From assembly GCF_014217605.1 (NCBI RefSeq), contig NZ_CP043639.1:2379501-2443500 (forward strand): a stretch of 64,000 nucleotides of DNA, in the 5' to 3' direction. The notes under the pieces were generated by a model that saw nothing but the letters and a program-made list of their open reading frames with translations, did no database searches and had not been told where the DNA came from. The number at the start of each line of letters is the position of its first letter. The first letter of the stretch is position 1. A program made the translations under genes and the position numbers. Shown in pieces: positions 33,985 to 41,969 of the stretch. The DNA comes from Sphingomonas sp. NBWT7 (GTDB lineage: Bacteria; Pseudomonadota; Alphaproteobacteria; Sphingomonadales; Sphingomonadaceae).

Positions 33985-35881
33985 GCCGACGCTGGTCATC
34001 CGCGAGGTGGCAGTCTCCCGAGGCACGTCCTACGCGTATCGCGAGCGCCTGCACGACGGCGTGAACATCATCGCCGGCGAGAACAGTTCCGGCAAGAGCA
34101 CGATCCTCAGCCTGATCGTGTACGGATTGGGAGCAGACATCTCCAACTGGAGCGAGCAGGCCCAACTGTGCGACCGGGTCTCACTGGAGGTAGAGTGCAA
34201 CGGCAACGTGGCCACCTTTTCGCGTCTGATATCCGTGAAATCCGGTCAGCCGATGGAGATATTCGCCGGCTCGCTCGAACAGGCGGCTAAGGCGCCGACG
34301 TCTGAATGGATGCGGTTCCCCTACCGCACGTCGGGCGAGCGGGAGAGCTTCTCCCAGGCCGTCTTCAATCTCCTCGCCCTGCCGGAACTGCAGACCGACA
34401 CGTCGGGCAAGCTCACGCTGCATCAGCTGCTGCGCCTGATGTACTCGGATCAGCTGAGCGCGGTGGATCACATCTTCCGCGACGAAAACTTTGACTCGCC
34501 GCAGCTGCGCGAGGCGATCGGCCGGTTCCTGATGGGTGCCTACGACACCGACATCTACGCGAACCAGTTGCGCATCCGCGAACTCGACAAGGAGCTCGCT
34601 GCAGCCGACGCGACCTTGCGAGGGATCTACGCGCTGCTCGCCGACGTCAACCACAGTCTGACCCTGGATTGGGCGGCGGCCGAGCGGCGGAACGTCGAGG
34701 AGCAGCTGATCCGACTCGCTGAGGAGGCGTCCCGGACGGAGGCGGCGCTCTACGAGGATGATGCTGGTGACGTGGTGTCGCTGGAACCGCAGCAGCGTGC
34801 CCTGGAGGCCGTGCGCGTCGCGCAGAGCGAGCTCGCCGCAGTTGACCAGCAGATCGAGGGGTTGCGGCTCGAACGGGCCGATTCGGAGATCTTTCTCGCC
34901 ACGCTCAAGCGCAAGATCGATGCCCTGCGGGATTCAGCGACGGTCGCGGAAGCGATCAGCGAGGTCGAATACAGCTGGTGTCCGGCGTGCTTCGCTACGC
35001 TGCCGACGCACGACAATCCCCACACGTGCCGCCTGTGCAAGGCGCCGATGGACGAGGAGCGGATGCGCCGCCGGGTTGTCGGACAGCTCAACGAGTTGCT
35101 CGTCCAGCATAAGCAGTCGACCAGTGTGCAGGCGGACCGGGACCGCGAGCTGGCGGAGCTGGACGAGCGGCGGACCGCGACTTTTGCCCGTTGGAAGGAC
35201 GCCGCGGCGCGGCTGGGTACGGCCAGGCGCACGCCGCAGAGCGACGCCAGGCAGAGGCTCGCGACGCTCAACGAGCAGATGGGCTATCTGCGGCGGGAAT
35301 TGGAGGAGATTGCGAGGCAGGAGCGGCTGATAGCGAGACTGGACGCGCTCTCGACCAAGAAGGCAGACGTCACGGCCGAGCTGACGCAGCTAAGGGACAT
35401 GAACGAGCGACTGGCCGCGACCCAGCAGGAGAGGCTGTCGAACGCCTACCGGCGCGTCGAGCGCGAGACTCTCGCCCTGCTGCACCACGACCTGCCTCGC
35501 CAAGATTCTTTTGAGAAGGCGGAGAGCGTCTCCTTCGACTTCAAGCGGGACGCCATCTCCGTCGACGGCCATACGTACTCGTCCGCATCCTCGACGATTT
35601 ATCTGAAGAACGCGCTGCTCTCCTCGTTCCTCGCCGCGGCCGCGGAAGATCCCGGCTTCCGGCACTTCCGCCTGCTCATTCTCGACACGATCGAGGACAA
35701 GGGCATGGAGCCGGAGCGAAGCCGTAACTTCCAGCGGCTAATCGCTGAGCGGTCGGCCTCGCTGACGGCACGACACCAGATCATCTTCGCCACGGCGATG
35801 ATCAGCCCCGAGCTGGACAACGCCGAGTACGTCATTGGTCGAAAGTCGACGCATGCGGAGCGTACGCTCTCGGTTGGCTAA
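33971..35881 (+). CDS. ABC-3C system SMC/Rad50-like ABC ATPase
   Basis: 636 residues. Walker A 'AGENSSGKSTI' at residues 35-45, a long coiled-coil region about 190-530 interrupted by a zinc-ribbon 'WCPACFATLPTHDNPHTC' then 'RLC' (about residues 336-358; four Cys in CxxC pairs), a signature-like 'SSASSTIYLKNALLSSF' near 540, Walker B 'LLILDTIEDKG' near 566-575 and a final 'HQIIFATAMIS' with the switch His region. This is the Rad50/RecN-like layout of ABC-3C ATPases. It presumably senses foreign nucleic acid or replication intermediates and releases the effector. Start overlaps the middle component by 14 bases. Confidence 0.82.
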   Translation: MTLFKPTLVIREVAVSRGTSYAYRERLHDGVNIIAGENSSGKSTILSLIVYGLGADISNWSEQAQLCDRVSLEVECNGNVATFSRLISVKSGQPMEIFAGSLEQAAKAPTSEWMRFPYRTSGERESFSQAVFNLLALPELQTDTSGKLTLHQLLRLMYSDQLSAVDHIFRDENFDSPQLREAIGRFLMGAYDTDIYANQLRIRELDKELAAADATLRGIYALLADVNHSLTLDWAAAERRNVEEQLIRLAEEASRTEAALYEDDAGDVVSLEPQQRALEAVRVAQSELAAVDQQIEGLRLERADSEIFLATLKRKIDALRDSATVAEAISEVEYSWCPACFATLPTHDNPHTCRLCKAPMDEERMRRRVVGQLNELLVQHKQSTSVQADRDRELAELDERRTATFARWKDAAARLGTARRTPQSDARQRLATLNEQMGYLRRELEEIARQERLIARLDALSTKKADVTAELTQLRDMNERLAATQQERLSNAYRRVERETLALLHHDLPRQDSFEKAESVSFDFKRDAISVDGHTYSSASSTIYLKNALLSSFLAAAAEDPGFRHFRLLILDTIEDKGMEPERSRNFQRLIAERSASLTARHQIIFATAMISPELDNAEYVIGRKSTHAERTLSVG

Positions 35882-36114
35882 ACCTAAGTAGATTTGCAGG
35901 CCCTGTATTTCGCTTCTTGGGGCAAAGCCGCCCTGATCTTCGGCAAGCTGACGATTGCTGAATGAACGTCCACCCCGAGGTGGCTTAAACGGGCGGCCAA
36001 ACGTCCGTTTGTAGGTCTCCTAAGACTTCTGTTCGCTCCGACAACTCCGAGGCATCCTCTACGGCTCCTAAATAGCGTACCGTGCTGTCTATGTTGGCAT
36101 GAGTACGAGAAAGA

Positions 36115-36389
36115 ATGAACGACGACATTCGCCAGCGCTTCGCAAGCCTGTCATTACAGCGCGACAAGTCGCTGTCCGAGCTTCCGCTCGCGATCGGCGG
36201 CAACGTGCCTACATTCAGCAATTCGTGGAGCGCGGGACGCCGAAGGTGCTCGCCAAGTTCGATCGCCGGATCCTTGCTGAGATCCTTGGTGTGTCGGAAC
36301 AAAAGCTTGGCGGGCCAGCGCCCGTGCGGTCGACGCCAACCGACATCGACGATCCTGAGCTCGTCGACGAGGTCGCGAAAGCGATGTGA
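36115..36389 (+). pseudogene. Frameshifted phage-type (S24/CI-like) repressor remnant
   Basis: From ATG 36115 the frame reads 'MNDDIRQRFASLSLQRDKSL', 'SELPLAIGGNV'. After a shift at about 36206-36208 the next frame gives 'AYIQQFVERGTPKVL', 'DRRILAEILGVSEQKLGGP'. Joined, this is the helix-turn-helix of S24-type repressors common in Sphingomonas ('...L.R.iGrN.aYiQQFv.rGtP..L.e.dRr.LA..lGv.E..Lg'). One missing G ('AACGTGCCTAC' for 'AACGTGGCCTAC') explains the shift. The S24 peptidase half is absent; the frame ends at 36389. Probably the relic of a phage or element repressor. Confidence 0.6.
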
Positions 36390-36670
36390 GAGAGCAGCGA
36401 AAGCGATCGCATTCGCGAGAACGATCATTTGCCGTGAGATAAGGCATTCCACTGGCAGGATCCGTTCCAGCGCAATGCGGCGGCTGCGGTGCGTAAACTC
36501 CACGAGCCGGGCTACCTATAGCTCCCGGGTTGGTAGGCATCGTTAGATTATTCGCTGATCAATCAAGCATCGGCGATATCGGCGATGTTTTCTCAAGAGT
36601 TCAAGATTTCTACTATTGCCACCGCCTGCTTCCGACGTGATTAAACGAACGGCAAGCAGGGGGGAATATC

Positions 36671-38197
36671 ATGGCATTTGTTGAGGGTACGGACACTGAC
36701 GACACGTTGGACGGCACGACGTCTGGTGACGTAATTCGTGGCGGTTTGGGTGACGATGTAATTTACGGGAAGGGCGGACCGGATAAGATTTCGGGAGGCG
36801 CCGGTAACGACACGATCTATATCAGTTACGACCTTCTTTACGCCCTCGGCGGCGGTGGAAATGATCGCTTCGTTGCAGAGGGACTTGCGCTAAACAGCAC
36901 TTATCAAGCTCGCGTGACTGGAGGTGCAGGACGTGACGAGTTCGACGCCACGAGAATATCCGCGGGCGCCAATTATCTGTTCTTCACCGATACTGGCGCT
37001 CGTAATACGTTTCAGGTCGGATCGTACATTGTCGACGAAGTTGAGATCGTTCGCGGTGGCTCCGGGCCCAATTGGTTCTTGCTGCAGAAGTTTGACTACG
37101 GCGTCACGGCCTACGGCGCTAATTACAATGACGTGTTCTATCTATCACCGGGCGGCGGCAACGTATCCTACGGATACGGCGGTGATGATACCTTCACGGT
37201 CTGGAACCGGGACAAGGCCTATGGCGGGACTGGAAACGACCAGTTCAATATCGCGCTCGGCGGTGGGACCGGTACGCTGGTCGACGGCGGCGAAGGCGTC
37301 GACAGCATTACCTTCAGCTTTGGTACAGTCGACCTTGATCGAGGTTTGGCGTTCCGGCCCTGGGGTGAGCCCGTTAGGCTGATCGACATAGAGAACGTCA
37401 CAGCTCACCGTGGGTCACGCCTACTGGGCAACGATGCAGATAATATCCTGACGACCCCATACGGCAGCATCGATCAGGGTTCTCACCTTGATGGACGAGG
37501 CGGTGACGACACCCTGATCGGCTCTGATCTCGGTGACACCCTCATCGGTGGTGCCGGCAATGACACGCTGATTGGTGGCGCTGGTGGCTACGACATCATG
37601 GATGGCGGTACCGGCGCCGATACCGTGGTCTTCATGGAAGGCACGCAGGTAATCGCGACGCTCACCGACACGGGTTCTTCGAAGTTCACGATCGATGGGG
37701 TCGATCGCGGTGAGATGAAGAATATCGAGAATCTCACGGGCGGCGGCTTCAACGATATCCTGACGGGAAACAGCAAGGCGAACCGGCTCGAGGGCGGCAG
37801 CGGCGACGACGTGATGGATGGCGGGCGTGGGAACGACACCCTTGTCGACGGTTTCGGCTATGACATCATGACCGGGGGTGAAGGAAGCGATCGCTTCATG
37901 TTCACTGACAATGGCGCGCTTGTCGGAGAGCCGATCACCGTTGAGATCACCGACTTCGAACAGGGTCTGGATCGCATCATCCTGACCGCTATCGATGCAA
38001 ATACGTTGGTTGAGGGGAATCAGGCATTCCGCTTCATCGGCGAAGAAGCCTTTCACGGCAGGGCGGGAGAGCTTCGCTTCGTTCGCGCCGACGCCATCAC
38101 GCTGATTTATGGCGATCTCAACGGCGATCGTGTCGATGACTTCAACATCCAGCTCGACGGCGTGATCAATCTTGTAGCTTCTGACTTCTCGTTGTGA
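36671..38197 (+). CDS. RTX (hemolysin-type calcium-binding repeat) protein
   Basis: 508 residues, no signal peptide, rich in Gly and Asp. RTX nonapeptides GGxGxDxux occur in groups: 'GGLGDDVIYGKGGPDKISGG', 'GGAGNDTIYI', then 'GGAGNDTLIGGAGGYDIMDG' and 'GGSGDDVMDGGRGNDTLVDG'. The C-terminal end 'QLDGVINLVASDFSL' is the usual type I secretion signal shape (hydrophobic, ending DxxL/F). It is probably exported by a type I system encoded elsewhere and folds on binding Ca2+ outside the cell. No enzymatic domain is visible, so role is unknown (adhesin or surface-layer-like). GGGGGGAA precedes the ATG and a strong terminator follows. Confidence 0.88.
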   Translation: MAFVEGTDTDDTLDGTTSGDVIRGGLGDDVIYGKGGPDKISGGAGNDTIYISYDLLYALGGGGNDRFVAEGLALNSTYQARVTGGAGRDEFDATRISAGANYLFFTDTGARNTFQVGSYIVDEVEIVRGGSGPNWFLLQKFDYGVTAYGANYNDVFYLSPGGGNVSYGYGGDDTFTVWNRDKAYGGTGNDQFNIALGGGTGTLVDGGEGVDSITFSFGTVDLDRGLAFRPWGEPVRLIDIENVTAHRGSRLLGNDADNILTTPYGSIDQGSHLDGRGGDDTLIGSDLGDTLIGGAGNDTLIGGAGGYDIMDGGTGADTVVFMEGTQVIATLTDTGSSKFTIDGVDRGEMKNIENLTGGGFNDILTGNSKANRLEGGSGDDVMDGGRGNDTLVDGFGYDIMTGGEGSDRFMFTDNGALVGEPITVEITDFEQGLDRIILTAIDANTLVEGNQAFRFIGEEAFHGRAGELRFVRADAITLIYGDLNGDRVDDFNIQLDGVINLVASDFSL

Positions 38198-38240
38198 GTG
38201 GTTAGACGCACATTCGTCTCAGAACGTAAGCGTTAAGTAG

Positions 38241-38280
38241 CAAGAAAGGGGATGAGCTTCGCAGCTCATCCCCTTTCTTG
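38241..38280 (+). terminator. Strong hairpin terminator after RTX gene
   Basis: An 18-base arm 'CAAGAAAGGGGATGAGCT' (38241-38258) pairs perfectly with 38263-38280 across a 4-base loop. It lies 43 bases past the RTX stop. The arm includes a T-rich 3' side ('CCCTTTCTTG'), and the symmetry lets it act in both directions. Confidence 0.85.
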
Positions 38281-38294
38281 TGAATGCGTTCACA

Positions 38295-38541
38295 TTACCC
38301 GCGACGCCGGCGATAGAGCGGGTTCGCCTCACGCCCCCATAAAAGCTCAGGCTTGTTCAGATTCGTCGGCGGCGGGCTAGCTGCCGAGGTGAAGATGCGT
38401 CCAGCATAGTGATCAACCTCGACCTTCGCGGCACCACGGCGGAGAGCGTCACGCGGTTCGACAATCCGTGCTCCTACGATGTCTCAAGTGCTTTCACGCA
38501 ACCCGCACGAGACGAAGTAGGCCGTCCATCTCTTCCGCCAT
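38295..38541 (-). pseudogene. Frameshifted short gene, unknown product
   Basis: On the minus strand an ATG at 38541 with AAAGGAG 8 bases upstream begins 'MAEEMDGLLRLVRVA' and stops. A second frame open just after gives 'GARIVEPRDALRRGAAKVEV', 'DHYAGRIFTSAASPPPTNLN' and 'KPELLWGREANPLYRRRRG' to a stop at 38295-38297. The two pieces look like one protein broken by one or more frameshifts. I do not recognise the family. The rest of the gap to the TIR gene (38,542-38,836) carries a degenerate dispersed repeat near 38,697-38,757. Confidence 0.4.
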
Positions 38542-38836
38542 ATGGTAAGCTCCTTTGAGCGGTCGGATAGGCCTGCTGTGCGGGCAGCTAAAACCATCGA
38601 TTGACTGATCGGCCGCAATGAAGTCGCCAATGTTGCCGCACTACCTGCGGCTCGGATTGCATATCGCGTGTCAAGCCGTCCCGCCCCGAATGAACAAAGG
38701 TCCGCTTCTGAAAAACGGCCGTTTGGGTCTGAACGTCTGGTTGTGGGTCATGGCGATACGGCTTTCAGCGAGTAGGATTGCGCCGGCAGGCCACTGAGAT
38801 ATTGCGGCGCTCGAGCTGGCGGCGCATCGTGCGCGA

Positions 38837-39805
38837 ATGGCCAAGCTCTTCTTCTCGTACAGCCACAAGGACGAGGATCTTCGAAATGAGCTCGAGACGC
38901 ATCTCGCGACGCTGAAGCGCAAGGGACTGATCGAGGCGTTCCACGACCGGCGCATCCCCGCCGGCGCGCATTTAGATGATGCGATCGACGCCTACCTCGA
39001 GGAGGCCGACGTCATACTCTGCTTGGCGAGCCCCGATTTTATCGACTCGGAATACTGCTACTCGCGCGAGATGACGAGGGCGTTTGAACGGGACGCAGCC
39101 GGAGAAGCGAAGGTCATTCCAGTGATAGTTCGACACTGCGACTGGCCCAACACGCCTCTAGCCAACCTGCGAGGCACGCCGCGCGACAATCGCCCTGTCA
39201 AGTCTTGGCCTGACCGGGACGAAGCCTGGCTTGACGTGGCGCGAGACGTACGCGCGGCGCTTCTCGCCGCGGATGACGGTGTTCGCTCCTTCAAGGATAA
39301 CGTGGCGGCAGTGGCGATGCCCGCATCGTACGTGGCCCCCGTCATGGCGCGGCCCCGCTCGGCGAACGTGGCAGTCGAACGGCGATTTACGGATCTCGAT
39401 CGCGACCGCTTCGTCAGGCAGACGTTCGAGTTTGTTACAGAGTTCTTCGCGAACTCGGTGGCCGAGGTCCAGGCGCGGGCACCCGACGTCGAGGGCTCGA
39501 TCGTCAACCTAGACGCCAACCGCTTCACGGCGGCCGCCTACCGCGACGGGCGCAAGGCCGCTGCGATCACGGTCTACATGGGCGGGATGTCGCGCACCGG
39601 TCGCGAGATCAGTTTCCACCTCACGGACGATGGTGCCACTAATACCTCCAACGGCTCCTTCTACGTCACGGACGACGAGGGAGAGCTCGCGTTCAAGAGT
39701 CTGTTCGGCAACCTCGGGGGCTCGCAGGAGAAGTTGGTGGGACCCGAGGAGGTTGCGGAGCAGATATGGTCGGCCTTTTTCGACCCTATGAGCCGCAGCC
39801 GCTAG
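38837..39805 (+). CDS. TIR-domain protein, putative defence effector
   Basis: 322 residues. The TIR domain occupies about residues 1-140: box 1 'KLFFSYSHKDEDL', 'ADVILCLASPDFIDSEYCYS' with the putative catalytic Glu in 'SREM' (E78), and 'VIPVIVRHCDW'. Bacterial TIR proteins of this kind hydrolyse NAD+ or make signalling nucleotides in anti-phage defence. The C-terminal 160 residues ('FVRQTFEFVTEFFANSVAEV', 'NGSFYVTDDEGELAFKS') form a domain I cannot name, possibly the sensor. No partner gene is next to it, and no strong ribosome binding site is seen before 38837. Confidence 0.8.
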   Translation: MAKLFFSYSHKDEDLRNELETHLATLKRKGLIEAFHDRRIPAGAHLDDAIDAYLEEADVILCLASPDFIDSEYCYSREMTRAFERDAAGEAKVIPVIVRHCDWPNTPLANLRGTPRDNRPVKSWPDRDEAWLDVARDVRAALLAADDGVRSFKDNVAAVAMPASYVAPVMARPRSANVAVERRFTDLDRDRFVRQTFEFVTEFFANSVAEVQARAPDVEGSIVNLDANRFTAAAYRDGRKAAAITVYMGGMSRTGREISFHLTDDGATNTSNGSFYVTDDEGELAFKSLFGNLGGSQEKLVGPEEVAEQIWSAFFDPMSRSR

Positions 39806-39896
39806 CCTTCCTCCGTCCGGACGCGGCGCACTTCGCGATTATCTCGAACCGTTTTGCTGCGCCGTTGGCGCTCTTTGACCTAACTGCTGCGCAGAC

Positions 39897-39956
39897 ATGA
39901 ACGGGCGTCAAGTTTCGGGAAGCTGATGAGAAGGGCGGAATGTCGGGTTCTGGGTC
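39897..39956 (+). repeat. Dispersed intergenic repeat, copy G
   Basis: 'ATGAACGGGCGTCAAGTTTC', 'GGGAAGCTGATG', then 'GGGCGGAATGTCGGG' and 'TGGGTC'. The opening 'ACATGAACGGGCG' and 'GTTTCGGG' are shared with copy F at 45.8 kb. Confidence 0.5.
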
Positions 39957-41067
39957 AAATGGTCCCTGGCAGCAGCACCGCCTTCACGAACTCGCCGCGC
40001 GCCTGCGCTGCGATCGCGACGTTGATCTCGGCCAGCGGGAACGTCTCGATCAGCGTGTCGAACGGAAAGCGCCCGGCGGCGTGATGGCGCAGCAATTCGG
40101 GGATGAAGGTCTGCGGATCGCTATCCCCTTCGATGATGCCGATGATGCGGTGCCCCGGCGTCATCAGCGCCGAGATGTTAACGCTGATCGCCGCGTCGGC
40201 GCGCTTGGGCACGCCGACCAGCCCGATCGCGCCGTGGCTGCCGAGCGATGCCAGCCCGGCCTCGATTGCGCCGACGTTGCCGCTGGTGTCGAACACATAG
40301 TCGAGCCCGTCGGGCGCGATCGCGCGCAGCGCCTCGGCCAGTGCGCCGTCATTTGGATCGACGACATGCGTCGCGCCCAGCCGCCGCGCGACCTCGCGCC
40401 GCGCGGCGATCGGCTCGACCAGCACGATCGTCGCGCACCTTTGGATCACCGCACCCATCACCGCGGCGAGCCCGACCGGCCCGCCGCCGATGATTGCGAT
40501 AGACGATCCGGCGGTGGCGGCGAGCGAGCGCATCACCCCGCCCGCGCCGGTCTGGAAGCCGCAGCCGAGCGGCCCCAGCAGTTCGACCGGCGCGTCGGTC
40601 TCCACCTTCACCACGTTGCGCGCGCGCGTGATCGTGTGGCCGGCGAACGACGATTGGCCGAAGAAGTGCGACGATATGTCCTCGCCGTCCTTCGCGAATG
40701 CCTTCGATCCGTCCTCCAGCCGCATCCCGGCATAGTTGAGCGGCGGAAAGGTGCGGCAGTAGCTCGGCAGCCCCTCGTCGCAGCCCGGGCAGTGGCCGCA
40801 GCTCGAGAAGCCGAGCACCACCTTATCGCCCAACGCGAGGCCCTCTACCCCTTCGCCGATCGCCGCGATCGTCCCCGCGCCCTCATGGCCGAGCACCGCG
40901 GGCAGCGGATAGGGTGCGAACTAGTCGCGGAAGATGAGATCGGTGTGGCACACGCCGACGCCGGCGATCCGCACCAGCACCTCGCCCGCGCGCGGCGCGC
41001 CGACCTCGACCTCCTCGACCGAAAAGTCGCCTTCGGGAACGCGCGCAACCGCGGCAATCGTCTGCAT
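39955..41067 (-). pseudogene. Zinc-dependent alcohol dehydrogenase with in-frame TAG
   Basis: Full-length frame of 370 codons starting at ATG 41067 (AGGAG upstream): 'MQTIAAVARVPEGDFSVEEV', zinc ligand 'GVGVCHTDLIFRD', then TAG at 40923-40921, then 'FAPYPLPAVLGHEGAGTI' with the second ligand, the structural zinc loop 'CGHCPGCDEGLPSYC', and the NAD(P) site 'IAIIGGGPVGLAAVMG'. The frame does not shift. A Gln codon (CAG) would normally stand here, so a single C to T change is likely. Class III-like aryl/benzyl alcohol dehydrogenase in origin. It is the last gene of the TonB receptor-P450-AraC operon. Confidence 0.8.
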
Positions 41068-41076
41068 GGCTCTCTC

Positions 41077-41952
41077 CTAATGTGCCTTGGTCGCCCGCCA
41101 AGTACTCGGGGTTTGCCCGGCGTAGCCGCGGAAGGCCCGCGTGAAGTGGCTTTGACTAGTAAACCCAAGAGCCTCGGAAACCTGCGCGATAGTCAAATCG
41201 GATCCAGCGAGCAGCTCCTGCGCGCGATTCAACCGTGCCTTCATCACATATTGATGCGGGCTTACCCCTGTTGCGCGCTTGAACACTCGGCAGAAGTGCG
41301 ACGGCGTCAGCCCGGCCTCTGTCGCCATCACCTCCAGGCTGTGGTCAGCTTCGGGATGGGCGAGCACGCGGTTCATGATGTGGTGGAGGCGATAGGCGGC
41401 AAAATCGCTCGTCGGGATCGTCGTCGCTGCGGCGCCCTGTGGCCCGCGCACCATGTGCGCCTTGAGCGCGCCGGCTAGCGCGGTGACGTATACCTGCCGC
41501 TCGGCCGTCTGCGGGGCGTAGAGCTCGCCTAGGATCTGCCGCGTCAGCGCCGCGCCCAGCGGATCGGCGAAGGCGAACCGCATGCGCTGGAACTGATCAT
41601 TGGCCGGCGTGCCCCGAAGCTCCGCCGCAGAGATCGAAAGCGTCACCACATCGAGCTCGCCATCCACGAGCCACCCGCTCGGCTGGCCGGCCGGCAGGAT
41701 GGTCGCGCAGCCTGGAATCGAACTCGTCTCACTCCAGCCGTCACGCTCCCACACCTTGACCCTCGGCTTGCCGGCGATGTGCACCACGAAGGTAGGATCG
41801 GGCAGCGCGGGCAGTTGATAACTGCCGACGAACTGCCGCCAGCGTGAGAGCCGCCAGCCATCGCCGGTCGATCCGATCGCGAGATCGGCGGCACGCCCAA
41901 GCGCATCGGAGATGATCGCCTCGTTGGTCCAGGACGTTTCGGCTGCAGCCAT
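41077..41952 (-). CDS. AraC family transcriptional regulator
   Basis: 291 residues. Two C-terminal helix-turn-helix units: 'DHSLEVMATEAGLTPSHFCR' with 'VFKRATGVSPHQYVMKARL', and 'DLTIAQVSEALGFTSQSHFT' with 'RAFRGYAGQTPSTWR', the AraC signature. The N-terminal part is an AraC-type ligand-binding region without recognisable specificity. It lies between P450 and alcohol dehydrogenase genes, 17 and 9 bases away, in the same direction, so it regulates its own operon, presumably in response to the imported substrate. Confidence 0.9.
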   Translation of the reverse strand: MAAAETSWTNEAIISDALGRAADLAIGSTGDGWRLSRWRQFVGSYQLPALPDPTFVVHIAGKPRVKVWERDGWSETSSIPGCATILPAGQPSGWLVDGELDVVTLSISAAELRGTPANDQFQRMRFAFADPLGAALTRQILGELYAPQTAERQVYVTALAGALKAHMVRGPQGAAATTIPTSDFAAYRLHHIMNRVLAHPEADHSLEVMATEAGLTPSHFCRVFKRATGVSPHQYVMKARLNRAQELLAGSDLTIAQVSEALGFTSQSHFTRAFRGYAGQTPSTWRATKAH

Positions 41953-41969
41953 CCTCCACCCTCATCCTC

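Noticed and set aside
39940..41478. 512-codon plus-strand frame opposite alcohol dehydrogenase and AraC genes
   Set aside because: It spans two real genes on the other strand and has only Arg/His/Asp-rich composition with no domain.
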